Positions 42,955-54,767 of a stretch of DNA of 55,000 nt are shown here, one piece after another. Position 1 is the first letter of the stretch. Each line of letters starts with the position of its first letter. The position numbers and the translations under genes were made by a program. This DNA is from Symbiodinium natans (lineage: Eukaryota > Sar > Dinophyceae > Suessiales > Symbiodiniaceae), in assembly GCA_905221605.1 (NCBI GenBank), contig CAJNDS010000213.1, positions 1-55,000 on the forward strand, written 5' to 3'. The notes under the pieces were generated by a model. It saw only the letters and a list, made by a program, of their open reading frames with translations, did not search any database and had not been told where the DNA came from.

Positions 42955-43105
42955 GGTTTGGGTTCTTGGGTTCTTGGGTTCTTGGGTTCTTGGGTTCTTG
43001 AGTTCTTGGGTTCTTGGGTTCTTGGGTTCTTGGGCTCTTGGGTTCTTGAGTTCTTGGGTTCTTGGGTTCTTGGGTTCCTGGGTTTAGGGTTTAGGGTGTA
43101 GGGTA
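42955..43105 (+). repeat. TTCTTGGG (8-mer) array
   Basis: About 16 units of GGGTTCTT with few changes, ending in GGGTTTAGGG. Confidence 0.95.
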
Positions 43106-43423
43106 GGGTCGTTTCGAAGCAGGGCTTGAGCAGAGCGGAAAAAATCTCAAGTCTTCCGTCGAAGGGAACAGCAAACAGAAACACGGGTAAACCGGATCAC
43201 GGGTTTTTTTGTTACGAAACCCGAATATGGCTTTGCGTCAAAAGTCGGGTACTGTTGGTCGAGGGTCTCCCCCCCCCTCCCCTTGATGGGTTGCATACGT
43301 ATGCTGCCTGGCGGGCCTGAAGCAAGCGGCCTTGTGGACGATTAAATTGGCTCGCAGCCATATTCGGTCGGCCCCTTAAACCCTCTGAAACATATGCCAA
43401 AAAATAGGGTGCTCTGAAACCCG

Positions 43424-43426
<3 letters not shown>

Positions 43427-43460
<34 letters not shown>

Positions 43461-43481
43461 TATGTATATATATATATATAT
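43427..43481. repeat. TA dinucleotide tracts
   Basis: Two TA runs separated by ATGAATATG. Confidence 0.95.
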
Positions 43482-43827
43482 CCCAATCCCAAGAAAGGCG
43501 TCGGGTTGAAGGACTCCTATGAAATTCACGGTACTTCTAAGCAACTGCACAACTGCACATAGCCCCAGACCCTGAACCCAAATTTCAACAGCCCTCTAAA
43601 CCCAAAAGCCCTTTAATCCTAAACCCTAGACACCCGGAACCCTCTAAACCCCACACGGCCCAAACCCCCTGAACCCCAAATCCCCTTAACCCCCATAAAT
43701 CCCCTAAGCCCCCTAACCCCTCTAACCTCCCTCCCCCAAACCCCCTAAACGCCCTAAGTCTCCTAAACGCCCTGAACCCCCTAAGCCCTTTCGGGGGGCT
43801 TCTCGAGGTCCATAGCAAAAAAAGGGA

Positions 43828-44125
43828 TTAGGGTGGTTTAGGGTTTAGGGTTTAGGGTTTAGGGTTTAGGGTTTAGGGTTTAGGGTGTAGGGCTTAGGGC
43901 TTAAGGTTTAGGGTTTGGGGTTTCAAGCGCGGCTCTTGAGAATTCCTTTCTCCGAGCAACTGCCAAGGGTTTAGGGCATGCTTTCGCGTTCTTTTTGGGG
44001 AATGTCGGGCATGTCTCGATAATAGGTTTACGGGTCACATTTAGGGTTTAGGGTTTAGGGTTTAGGGTTTAGGGTTTAGGGTTTAGGGTTTAGGGTTTAG
44101 GGTTTAGGGTTTAGGGTTTAGGGTC
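43828..44125 (+). repeat. TTTAGGG arrays
   Basis: Blocks at 43828-43925 and 44041-44125, the second of 12 perfect units. They lie 3' of the exon 44290-44450. Confidence 0.93.
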
Positions 44126-44289
44126 ACTGGAAGTCCGACAACCTCAAGCCCTGAACCCTAAACTGCATCATGGGAGCACTGCATGCTTTTTTCGAACTGG
44201 GTGGCCTTTCTCCAAACGGAGCCCTCGACGCATGAATTACAAGGCTTTAGGGTTTCGGGCTTAGGGATTCCTAACCCTAAACCCTAAAC

Positions 44290-47149
44290 AGATGAGGGTT
44301 CCCTCATCTAGAACAACCCCCACTTGAAGCTCAGGGTCCCCTGGAACCGGCAAAGGCTGGCTATGAAACAGAGCCAGGTGAAACGCAAGGTGCGTTTTAT
44401 CGCGCCGACGAAGCAGCAACGTCTTAAGATGAACGGGTTTGGATTGGAGCCTAAACACTAAGGCCTCAACCCTATATAAACCCTAAACCCTAACCCTAAA
44501 CCCTAAACCCTAAACCCTAAACCCTAAACCCTAAACCCTAAACCCTAGAGAGCCTTAGTAGAGTGTCTAGCATGCCTTGGCCATGGCGCATGCTCTGCCG
44601 AACCTCCTCATCCGAGAGAAGCTCTGGACCTTGCGCGGGGGGTTTTTGGATGCACAGCCCCAAAAGCACATCCTGCCTGCCGCCAGAGTGCCAAAAAAAG
44701 AAACGCGTGCAATGGTTGCAAACTTGCAACTCTTCCGATGCTCTGCTTACGGACCTCCCATACTGGCAACACTCCCCATGGACGTTGTTGCTCCCGGTGA
44801 CGCCAAAGCACGTCAACGACCCAAGGAGAATGTGAATGGCCTCCCCTGCCTGTGCTGCATCCTGCACGTCGAGTTAGGTACGTGTTTAGGGTTTAGGGTT
44901 TAGGGTTTAGGGCACATTCGCCATGGACACAGTCAAGGGCAGCCAGTAAGTTGCCAGAAGCATAGAAGTCCCACACCTGGCCGCCGGTGTGGAAGGAAGC
45001 ATCTCAATTTGGCCTCTGCCTCCCTCTGGGTAGGGCGCATGCCTTCATAGCCCACCTAGGCAATCTACTTACTACATGATTCTCACCCCATGCTCCACAA
45101 CGACTCCAAAGCATCTCAGAACGGTGCAAGTCAAAGGACTGTGAGAACATGTGACAACGACTGGCCTCTGGCTGCTTCCCAGCAGACACGTTGGCGCATA
45201 GCTCCGCTGTCATACGCCATGGCCACAGGCGCGTTGGCCTCAAGGGCAGCCAGTAACTTGAAGCATAGCAGCCCCACACCTGGCCACCGGTGTGGAGGGA
45301 AGCATCTCAATGTGGCCTCTGCCTCCCTCTGGGTAGGGCGATGCCTGCTTTCGTTCAGCACATGCCACTACCAACCCATGGCCCATCTAAAGTCTATCCC
45401 ACCTATGATGCAGTCTACTTTTATGATTCTCAACTCATGCTCCACAGCGACGCCAAAGCACCTCACAACGACTGTGAGAACATGTGACAACGAATGGCCT
45501 CCCCTGTCTGAAATGCATTCCGCACGTGGGAGTATGTACGTGCTGGCTGCTTCCCAGCAGACACGTTGGCGCATAGCTCTGCTGTCATACGCCATGGCCA
45601 CAGGCGCGTTGGCCTCAAGGGCAGCCAGTAACTTGAAGCATAGCAGCCCCACACCTGGCCACCGGTGTGGAGGGAAGCATCTCAATGTGGCCTCTGCCTC
45701 CCTCTGGGTAGGGCGATGCCTGCTTTCGTTCAGCACATGCCACTGCAAACACATGGCCCATCTAAAGTCTATCCCACCTATGATGCAGTCTACTTTTATG
45801 ATTCTCAACTCATGCTCCACAGCGACGCCAAAGCACCTCACAACGACTGTGAGAGCATGTGACAACGAATGGCCTCCCCTGTCTGAAATGCATTCCGCAC
45901 GTAGGAGTATGTACGTGCTGGCTGCTTCCCAGCAGACACGTTGGCGCATAGCTCTGCTGTCATACGCCATGGCCACAGGCGCGTTGGCCTCAAGGGCAGC
46001 CAGTAACTTGAAGCATAGCAGCCCCACACCTGGCCACCGGTGTGGAGGGAAGCATCTCAATGTGGCCTCTGCCTCCCTCTGGGTAGGGCGATGCCTGCTT
46101 TCGTTCAGCACATGCCACTGCAAACACATGGCCCATCTGAAGTCTATCCCACCTATGATGCAGTCTACTTTTATGATTCTCAACTCATGCTCCACAGCGA
46201 CGCCAAAGCACCTCACAACGACTGTGAGAACATGTGACAACGAATGGCCTCCCCTGTCTGAAATGCATTCCGCACGTAGGAGTATGTACGTGCTGGCTGC
46301 TTCCCAGCAGACACGTTGGCGCATAGCTCTGCTGTCATACGCCATGGCCACAGGCGCGTTGGCCTCAAGGGCAGCCAGTAACTTGAAGCATAGCAGCCCC
46401 ACACCTGGCCACCGGTGTGGAGGGAAGCATCTCAATGTGGCCTCTGCCTCCCTCTGGGTAGGGCGATGCCTGCTTTCGTTCAGCACATGCCACTGCCAAC
46501 CCATGGCCATTATCCCACCTATGATGCAGTCTACTTTTATGATTCTCAACTCATGCTCCACAGCGACGCCAAAGCACCTGTGAGAACATGTGACAACGAA
46601 TGGCCTCCCCTGTCTGAAATGCATTCCGCACGTGGGAGTATGTACGTGCTGGCTGCTTCCCAGCAGACACGTTGGCGCATAGCTCTGCTGTCATACGCCA
46701 TGGCCGCAGGCGCGTTGGCCTCAAGGGCAGCCAGTAACTCGAAGCATAGCAGCCCCACACCTGGCCACCGCTGTGGAGGGAAGCATCTCAATGTGGCCTC
46801 TGCCTCCCTCTGGGTAGGGCGATGCCTGCTTTCGTTCAGCACATGCCACTGCCAACCCATGGCCCATCTAAAGTCTATCCCACCTATGATGCAGTCTACT
46901 TTTATGATTCTCAACTCATGCTCCACAGCGACGCCAAAGCACCTCACAACGACTGTGAGAACATGTGACAACGAATGGCCTCCCCTGTCTGAAATGCATT
47001 CCGCACGTGGGAGTATGTACGTGCTGGCTGCTTCCCAGCAGACACGTTGGCATGGCAGACTCCGCACGGTGGATTCCCTTCTGGGAGAAGGACTCTTGCA
47101 TCGTGCTCCGAATCAAGTAAGAATGATCAGGACCCTTCCCCGTCTGGTC
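44290..47149 (-). CDS. Multi-exon gene whose upstream part is a tandemly amplified exon block
   Basis: Well-supported exons: 44976-44914 (21 codons, VWDFYASGNLLAALDC), 44861-44751 (37 codons, QAGEAIHILLGSLTCFGV), 44672-44554 (39 codons plus 2 nt, QGPELLSDEEVRQSMRHGQG), 44450-44290 (53 codons plus phase nucleotides, KTLLLRRRDKTHLAFHLALF). All phases join. The intron 44673-44750 is conventional: GTAAGC donor, a TTTCTTTTTTT tract and GGCAG acceptor. The others hold telomere repeats: 44885-44913 is TTTAGGG, and the last exon ends at GTTTAGGG. The 375-bp array upstream repeats diverged copies of the first two exons. An exon starting at 47149 (DQTGKGPDHSYLIRS) feeds into the array. How many array copies are spliced in is unknown. 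Family not recognised. Confidence 0.5.
44475..44550 (-). repeat. CCCTAAA array (intron)
   Basis: Between the exons 44554-44672 and 44290-44450. The left exon may end at the first repeat (AGG|GTTTAGGG) or ten bases earlier at a GC donor; only the latter keeps phase. Confidence 0.9.
44885..44913 (+). repeat. TTTAGGG insert within a diverged array monomer (intron)
   Basis: Four units fill the place where intact 375-bp monomers have further exon and intron sequence. The exon 44914-44976 ends at its edge. Confidence 0.85.
44914..47052 (-). repeat. 375-bp tandem array derived from gene exons
   Basis: Successive copies, measured by GTGTGGAGGGAAGC, start at 44987, 45290, 45665, 46040, 46415 and 46771. 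Spacings are 303, 375, 375, 375 and 356; the last is shorter by two deletions totalling 19 nt. The inner copies are nearly identical. Because 375 is a multiple of three, both strands show long ORFs. Minus-strand segments match exons of the adjacent gene (see 44290-47149). Confidence 0.93.
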
Positions 47150-47546
47150 CTGCAAGGTTCCTGACACGGGCGTGAACGCGAGTGCAGACCTTGCCCTAAA
47201 CCCTAAACCCTAAACCCTGAACCCCTAGTCTTCCGTCATGGACCACACCCACGGAACCGTTTCAGCTGGCTCCGATCTCCCTTCCCTCAGCTCCAAATTC
47301 TTGCAGGAAAAGGGCTTTGTGCATTCCCCGACAAGTTCTCGTGCTTGTGCTTGAAGTGGACAATGAGGCCTGCCCAGGCACTCTTGATAGATTTCTGTAT
47401 ACATATATATATATATATATGTCTCTCTCTCTATCTGCATCTATCACTGGTACAGCATAGATAGATAAATAGGTAGATATATAGATAGATATTCTGTCGG
47501 TTCATGTTAATTCTCCATCATGGTCCATGGCTCTTCATGTACAGTC

Positions 47547-47559
47547 AGGAACCCCCCCC

Positions 47560-47604
<45 letters not shown>

Positions 47605-47612
47605 AAAAAAAA
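47547..47612 (+). repeat. Poly-C/poly-A tract
   Basis: About 45 C, then about 20 A. Confidence 0.95.
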
Positions 47613-47746
47613 ACGAAGGAGCTTACCTAAAGGCTCCAATGTTGTTGCTTTTTGGGCTTGTTGTAGGGGATTCTAGCAAGCTACCCCAAACAAAGGTGCT
47701 ATGTATGGGAACCATGAGGTGAAGAACACTGACGCGATTCGGGGGC

Positions 47747-47853
47747 CCTAAACCCTAAACCCTAAACCCTAAACCCTAAACCCTAAACCCTAAACCCTAA
47801 ACCCTAAACCCTAAACCCTAAACCCTAAACCCTAAACCCTAAACCCTAAACCC
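47747..47853 (-). repeat. CCCTAAA array
   Basis: About 15 perfect units. Confidence 0.95.
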
Positions 47854-50800
47854 AAAAGCGCCCCTAACATCACAGGGGGTTAGGGAGTACCTTCTTGGGG
47901 TCCTTGTTGCAAGGAAGTCCTACTCTTTGGGGGTCTCTATTGGGGGTCGCCCCTATTTTCGTACACCCTCCGCATGGACTACATCTCCCTAGCGTGGCAA
48001 CTCAGCCAAGCTCCTTCGCAACAAACCAGCACTTCCTTACAAACTTTCACGGCTCCTCCCGGGTAGGTAGACAATTCGCCTGGCGCGGGCCCCCCAAAAA
48101 GAGTATCCGCACACCCAAAAACCCCAAACCCTCAACCCTCTCGACCTGTCGCGAAGTCCTTTCTCGAAGGGACTCCGGGGCGGCGAGGGGCACGAAGTCG
48201 CACGAGTCCACGTAGCTCTTCTGCGAAGGCTATTGTTCACCTACTCTTTCTGCCGTGGTAAAGGACTCGACAGCGCTTAGGCCTCACAATCCGAGCCTGC
48301 TCCGGAATCATCCCGAGTCGAAGCACAGGTAAGGTTGGTGACGACTGCCGTGGTGGACTCATGCCTCAGCTCGCTCGGCAACGCCACAGAGAAAAAAATG
48401 CTACCCTGAACCCTACACCCTAAACCCTAAACCTTAAACCCTAAACCTTAAACCCTAAACCCTAAACCCTACTAAGGAAATCTATTCTGAAAGCATGTTC
48501 CCCATACAGCTAGCTCCTTCAGCAGACCGCTGGCAGGGCGCAGGGGCGATCCGTGGCAGCCAGGAACAACTGTTTAGGGTTTAGGGTTTAGGGTTTAGGG
48601 TTTAGGGTTTAGGGTTTAGGGTTTAGGGTTTAGGGTTTAGGGTTTAGGGTTTAGGGGACTTGCGAGGATTTGTGAAGCTGAGGCTACGACAACCTGGAGG
48701 ACAGCAGCCTGGCTTTCTCAGCAAGAAGGCTTCAACCTCCCTCTACACCCTAAACCCTAAACCCTAAACCCTAAACCGGGTCCTTTTTTTGAATCTTGTG
48801 GGCGTGGCTGGTCTTCCCGCTACATGGCCAGCATCAAACAACCCACAAAACCCTCTGGACCCAGGAGTAACCTCGGAAGAAAAAGGGTGGCCTCCTTGGG
48901 GTTAGAGGGCCTTTTTCGAGGGAACCTGAACCCCAAACAAATAAGGGAATAAGGACCTACTCTGGGTCCTAGCCCTGCACCCTAAACCCTAAACCCTAAT
49001 ACCCCAAACCCTAAACCCCAAACCCCAAACCCTAAACCCTAAACCCTCCAGGCCTTCACTCTTGACGCCGGTGGATTTTGTCACGTGAGTCTGTTGCCGC
49101 TGTCGCCGGTCTGACCAGCTCCCCGGGCCAGGCGGCGAGGGCGCCACCATCCTGGAATCTTATCGGCTAGTTTAGGGTTTAGGGTTTAGGGTTTAGGGTT
49201 TAGGGTTTAGGGTTTAGGGTTTAGGGTTTAGGGTTTAGGGTTTAGGGTTTAGGGTTTAGGGTTTCGGGATTTCGGGGTTTCGGGGCTTAGGGTGCAAGAA
49301 AAACGGCTTTGAAAATCCCGCAAAAAGCTGCACGAATCTATGTTCCGGCCGCAGGCTGATATTGCATCCACCCGAAATCCTAAGGCAGGTGCCTCCTGCA
49401 ATCTCACAACAAGCTGACAGTCCAATGATGGCTGCTCCAAAACCCTACCTAAGCTTTAAGCCCTAAAGCCTAAACCCTAAGCTTTAAGCCCTAAACCACT
49501 AAACATTTCTACTGTCAAGGAAGGCTCGAATCTACTCACTGGGGAGACCTCTGCCAACCCACAAGCATCCGTGAAACATGCTGAAACAAAACGTCTGGCG
49601 TGCAAACTAAAGACGGTAAATTAGTTCATGTCTTGTAGCCTTCATCAGAAGGATGAGGGCGTGCCTATATATATATATACACATATACATATACATATAC
49701 ATGTCGCACAATGTAAGTTTATCTGTGTTTCCAAAAGGTGCCATCAAAAAACAAAACGAACCTAAGCCTGCGTACTGGTTCCTCCCGGAGAGGAATTTTT
49801 ATGGGCCATAGCGACTAAAATTCTTGTACTGCTAGTGGATTTGGGGTCGAGGGTTTAGGGTTTAGGGTTTAGGGTTCCTTTGATTGCAACAAAACTACCA
49901 TGTTCGTACTATTGCGTGAATGTTAATGCTGATTATTGCCATGACTTTTCCTTTTGTTGTTCGCACTCCTAAAATAGTACTGTTCTTGCCATTGCTATTG
50001 TTCATACAACTCTTTATGATACTGGCTCTTGGTCGAGAAGTAGAGCTCTGGGTAAACAGGATGGCATAAGGAAACTGCCTAATTATTCCCAATTTCCGAA
50101 ATCACATTCGCTTTCATTTCAGAACCTTGTCTACACAGTTCTAGTTTCAGTGCTTCCAGGAAAATGTAACCAACCACATGGGCAGATCTCTTGATGATGG
50201 TCGCGTTTGGGTTGTTCCAACACAGAGCCTTGTAGACTTCTAGGGTGCCCTAGCCCTCCCAAACCCTAAGCCCTAAACCCTAAAGCCTAAATTCTAAAAC
50301 CCTATGAATCCTGAACACTTAAACCCAGACAGCCTTCGCGAACCTGCATGCAGGTAGATGCCTCCCCGAGCTAAACCCTACATTAGGCTTTACATTTTAG
50401 GCTTTACAGGGTTTAGGGTTTAGGGTTTGCGGTTTCGGGTTTAGGGTTTGGGGTTTAGGGTTTAGGGTTGAGGGCCACTACCCTTTTTTTCGATTAAACA
50501 AGGCCAAAAAAGGAGCTTTACCCCTGAAGGAAAGCAAAAAGGATCACTAGGACCCTTCTCCAAGGTCCAAGATCACGAGGTCTCCACTTCCCCAAACCCT
50601 AAACCCATTTGCAGGAGCAATACCTCTAAACCCTAAACCCTAAACCCTAAACCCTAAGGTCCTAAACCCTTTAGAGGGCCTGCCGAAGATCGACTTGGAG
50701 CCAGGCCGCCAAAGCAAAAGCGCTTGGATCCTCCGCCGAACTCCCTAAACTGACTCGTTCCACATAGGCAATTGCGAAACTAGGTAACCCTAAACCAAAA

Positions 50801-51624
50801 CTTAAACCCTAAACCCTATACCTTAAACCCTAAACCCTAACCTAAACCCTAAACCCTAAACCCTAAACCCGAACCCTGAAGCCTAAACCGTATATTGTCC
50901 TCTCAAGGAATAAAGGGCGCCGAATTTCCAAATATCACCAGAAGGCACCGACTTCCCAAAGTCTAAACCGCAACTAGCAAGTGAACTCTACCTGGAACCC
51001 GAAAATACAAAAAACGTGATGCTTGAGTTTCTTGTATGTAAAATCTGGATAACTTAACCCTAAACCCTAAACACTAAACCCTAGACCCTCCTCCTTTTAA
51101 ATCTTAGACCCGAAGCTCAACCCAACACCCCAAACTTGGAAACACTAAACCGCAGCTATACGTCTGGAACCCTAGGCCTGACCCATAAACTCTACACGAT
51201 GTCCCTAAACCCTAAACCGTTCCGTACAGAAACTTTATAGGGTTTAGGGTTTAGGGTTCAGGGTTTAGGGTGTAGTAGCTGTAAGACGCTGCCGAACCCA
51301 TGTCAGCATCTATTGACAGCACTCCGAAACGGAGCTGGAGGACGGCAGGCTGTTCTGGTCTTGGTGCCCCTAAACCCCAAACCCTAAACCCTAAGCTCGT
51401 GTGTATGCAGGCTTGGGCAAGTTTCCCGTATGGCAGTCTGTCCTGTACATACAGATTCTCTAGCCCCAAGAGTAACCTAGGAACAAAAAGGGGGTGCCCT
51501 TTTGGGCTTAAGTTATAAGGGAACCTACCTAAACCTGAAAAAAAGAGAAAACGCGCCTACTCTGGGTCCTAGTCCTTATCTCAAGAGAACTGAATGAACA
51601 TTGGCGGCACAGGGGAACAACTAC
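47854..51624. other. Mosaic stretch without a resolved gene
   Basis: Telomeric arrays 48415-48472 (-), 48572-48656 (+), 48970-49048 (-), 50408-50475 (+), 50625-50660 (-), 50785-50885 (-), 51238-51270 (+). Repeat family A lies at 47912-47976, family D at 48855-48976 and 51461-51574, TA/CA runs at 49663-49702. No exon chain resolved. Confidence 0.5.
49171..49275 (+). repeat. TTTAGGG array
   Basis: About 13 units, ending in TTTCGGG variants. Confidence 0.95.
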
Positions 51625-51781
51625 CTGTAAGCTGCAGCTGCTGTGCCGAAAGTCCCGCTGCATCCTTGTCAGTCCTCGTCCATCGGGAGTAGGAGCAACT
51701 CACCATCCCAGACCGAAGCACCTTCGACCTTTCTGGAGGCTTCGGGGCTTTACGTTTGACAGAACAAACCCAAGCCGAGAT
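51625..51781 (-). CDS. Two chained exons, unknown product
   Basis: Exon 51781-51704 (26 codons, starts ISAWVCSVKRKAPKPPERSK) lies between a very good acceptor (CTTTTGTTGTGTGCCAG) and the canonical donor GTGAGT. After a 39-nt intron, exon 51664-51625 follows GACTGACAAG and encodes DAAGLSAQQLQLT up to the donor GTAGTT. Phases agree (0, 0, 1). This intron has no telomeric repeat. The same strand is open upstream to about 51900, so another exon probably lies there. Product unknown. Confidence 0.42.
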
Positions 51782-51997
51782 CTGGCACACAACAAAAGTG
51801 GAGCCATAATAAGGAACAAACGTGGCGATGCCACCACAAGAAAAATGCGACAAACATCAATCGAAACAACAGAAGGAGGACAAGCAAAACAACATGAACA
51901 CAAAGTCAGAGCGAAGAGGGTAAATCAAACTAACCCGCCCTCCCAATCCTTACACCCTCAACCCCAAAGCCCCAAACCCTACACTACTATATGCTTA

Positions 51998-52125
51998 AGA
52001 ACCCCCTCTCCAAAAAAGAAGAATGAGAGATAAACATCCCTGTCTTGCCCTTCTATGGAACATTGGTATGTGTCGCTTGTGTGATTTTTTTGGGGGGGTT
52101 CTTGAACGAATAGCAGAAAAAAAGA
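51998..52125. repeat. MITE-like family G, second copy
   Basis: AAGAACCCCCTCTCCAAAAAA pairs with TTTTTTTGGGGGGGTTCTT near the right; it matches 40793-40895. Confidence 0.65.
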
Positions 52126-52285
52126 CCCTAAACCCCAAACCCCAAACCCCAAACCCCAAACCCTAAACCCTGAACCCTAAACCCCAAACCCTAAACCCCA
52201 AACCCTAAACCCTGAACCCTCAACCCCAAACCCTAAACCTTAAACCCTAAGCCCTAAACCCCAAACCCCAAACCCCAAACCCTAA
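52120..52285 (-). repeat. CCCCAAA/CCCTAAA array
   Basis: About 23 units alternating two main variants. Confidence 0.93.
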
Positions 52286-53790
52286 GCCACAGAGAGGCAG
52301 GGGCTCAGGCCAGCCGAAGGCACAGTTCGACTGAGGCAGCAGCACTCCAGGACCTCCATGCCGCTGAACCCCCCCCCCCCGCTTCTCGGAGGTAGGGTTT
52401 AGGGTGTAGGGTTGAGGGTTTGGGGTTTAGGGTGTTAGGGTTTTAGTGTTTTAGGGTTTTAGTGTTTTAGGGTTTTAGGGTTTTTGGGACTGAGGGTTTA
52501 TGACTTCTGCTGAAGTTTCTGGGTCCAAAAATTCTGAGATGGGGGGTGGTCTGGGATGGCTAGCTGGGCATGGGGTCTTCCAGGTGTTTAGGCTTACAGG
52601 GTTGCGTAGGCTTCACCGCCAGAAATGATGTAAAAAAGAACCATGTGTTCCCTAAACCCTACAAACCTCGGTTCGCCGAACCCTAAGCCCAAAACCGTAA
52701 ACCCTAAACCCAAAAACCCTAAGCCCTAAAAGCCCTAGGCTCCTTGAACCCCCCAAGTTCCCTGCATCTTCAACAGCCCCCCGCCCCCCTAAATCCCCTT
52801 AACCCTGAACCCTGAACCCTAAACCCTAAACCCCAAACCCTAAACCCTAAACCCTAAACCGCGGAAATCCACACGGCCGCTGTCAGACTCTTGCGCGCGC
52901 TGAGCCGCCAGCAACGAGGCGGATGCCATGGCCATGCCTGTTGAAAAATGCAGGAGTCTAGGATCAAATGCCTCTGAAAACATGTTCCTAGAATATGAAC
53001 CCTCTTAAAGCCCAACGGGAAGGGGCTAAGGGTTTAGGGTTTAGGGCCTACCTCGGAGTTTAGATGTCTAGACCCGGGAGCTAGGAATAAACAGCGTACG
53101 CTTTTTGTTTGCAAGGGGATTATAAGGGAACCCCAACCCTAAAAAAAAAAACAAAAAGGGCCTACCTCGGAGTTTAGATGTTTAGGGGTTAGGGGGGTTT
53201 GGGGGTCTAGCACCGGCTTGCAGTGGTGCGCCATGACGAGGCAGGCTCAGCCTCTCACGAAGCTACAGAGAATAGGTCTAGAGGTCCAGGGGCTAAGGGT
53301 TTAAGGTTTTATTCATTTATTCATCCTTATTTCTATATTCTTTCCATTTTAGGGTTTAGGGTTTAGGATTTAGGGTTCGGGGTTTTATTTGTTTAGTTTT
53401 ATTTCTCTCATTTATATATTTATCGGGCTTCGGGAAGATGATACTGATCGCAACCGTACTCACAAGAAGACTGAACTCAACTGCAAAGGAATGAAATCAT
53501 GATGACACAAATAACAGTCAAAGATTGGGATGTTCCCTTTATACTAACAGTCCTTACTGGCAGGACTATAATCCCTATTATCAAGGACTGCTAGTATAAG
53601 AAGGAACACCCCAAGCCACACATGAAAACAACTGCGAGGATGACCAACCAAAAAACAGCTCGATAGTCGCAACCGTCACAGTGAACAAGGAGCTACGACG
53701 CGACGAATTTGAAATAGAAAATACCAGACCCGAGAGTAACCTAGGAACTACTTTGGTTTAAAGGGGCTGAAAAGGGAACCCAAACCCCCC

Positions 53791-53821
<31 letters not shown>

Positions 53822-54150
53822 GGAATAAGGGCCTACTCTGTGTCCTAGAATAAGAAGAAGAAGTTCGGGGTGTCCCTGGCGCGAGCGATGCATGTACCGT
53901 TTCTTCACTCCGCGGAACCTGACGGAGATGCTTGTGGGTCTGGCTCAAGCGCGTGCGCGACTGATGTCATGGTAGGCCCCTGACCCTAAAGCCTAAACCC
54001 TAAACCCTAAACCCTAAACTCGAAACTCCTAAACCCTAAACCCCTAAACCCTAAACCCTATTTTCTGAATCAAACAAGAGTCAGGCGCATGCCACAGACA
54101 CTGTCCTCTCACTATACGGTGAGACCTCGACTCTTGGAGGACCTGATGCC
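52286..54150. other. Mosaic stretch without a resolved gene
   Basis: TTTTAGGG/TTTTAGTG units at 52395-52500, CCCTAAA at 52800-52862 and 53980-54060, family D relatives at 53068-53170 and 53725-53849 (the latter with about 27 C). No gene found. Confidence 0.5.
53533..53612. repeat. MITE-like inverted repeat, family B, second copy
   Basis: GTTCCCTTTATACTAACAG pairs with the reverse complement of CTGCTAGTATAAGAAGGAAC; the centre is ATAATCCCTATTAT. Confidence 0.8.
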
Positions 54151-54151
54151 A

Positions 54152-54440
54152 CTTAGGGTTTAGGGTTTTTTGGGTTTAGGGTTTTAAGGCTTAGGTTCAG
54201 GGCTTAAGGTTTAGGTTTTTAGGGTTTATAGGGTTCAGGGTTTATAGGGTTTAGGGTTAGGGCTTATAGGGTTTAGGGCTTACAGGGTTTAGGGTTTATA
54301 GGGTTTGGGGCTTACAGGGATTAGGGTTTATAGGGTTCAGGGCTTACAGGGTTTAGGGTTTATAGGGTTAGGGATTACAGGGTTTAGGGTTTATAGGCTT
54401 TAGGGCTTACAGGGTTTATAGGTTTAGAGGGTTGGGGTGG
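54152..54440 (+). repeat. TTTATAGGG/TTTACAGGG array
   Basis: Alternating TTTATAGGG, TTTAGGG and CTTACAGGG units; a higher-order period of about 32 bp is visible. Confidence 0.92.
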
Positions 54441-54704
54441 ATAAGGGATACGAACCCCCAAAACAAGAGTAAGGGTACTGTGTCCTAGAACAGGATCCTG
54501 ACCGGGTTTAGGGTTTAGGGTTGAGGGATCGTGTTTTCCCCAATGTTTACTCACTTACCCGACAGCAAAGGGCCGTCTTGGCAAAAGGTTGGCCGGAAAC
54601 AGGTCGTCCAGTAAGTAGGCCAATGAAAACTGATGAATGCCTCGAGGAAAACGGTCTTCTACAATCATTTGGGCCTGTAAAGCCGAATTACGCCGTTCAG
54701 CAAT

Positions 54705-54767
54705 AAACCCTAAACCCTAAACCCTAAACCCTAAACCCTAAACCCTAAACCCTAAACCCTAAACCCG
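54705..54767 (-). repeat. CCCTAAA array
   Basis: About nine units; a short TTTAGGG array follows at 54892-54920. Confidence 0.94.

Noticed and set aside
42955-43105. Ser/Leu-Gly-Phe repeat protein
   Set aside because: It is a translation of the TTCTTGGG array.
45090-46583. 497-residue plus-strand protein and 418-residue minus-strand protein
   Set aside because: Both exist because the monomer is 375 bp. A 19-nt deletion in one copy shifts the frame, and the exon homology supports short minus-strand exons instead of one long ORF.
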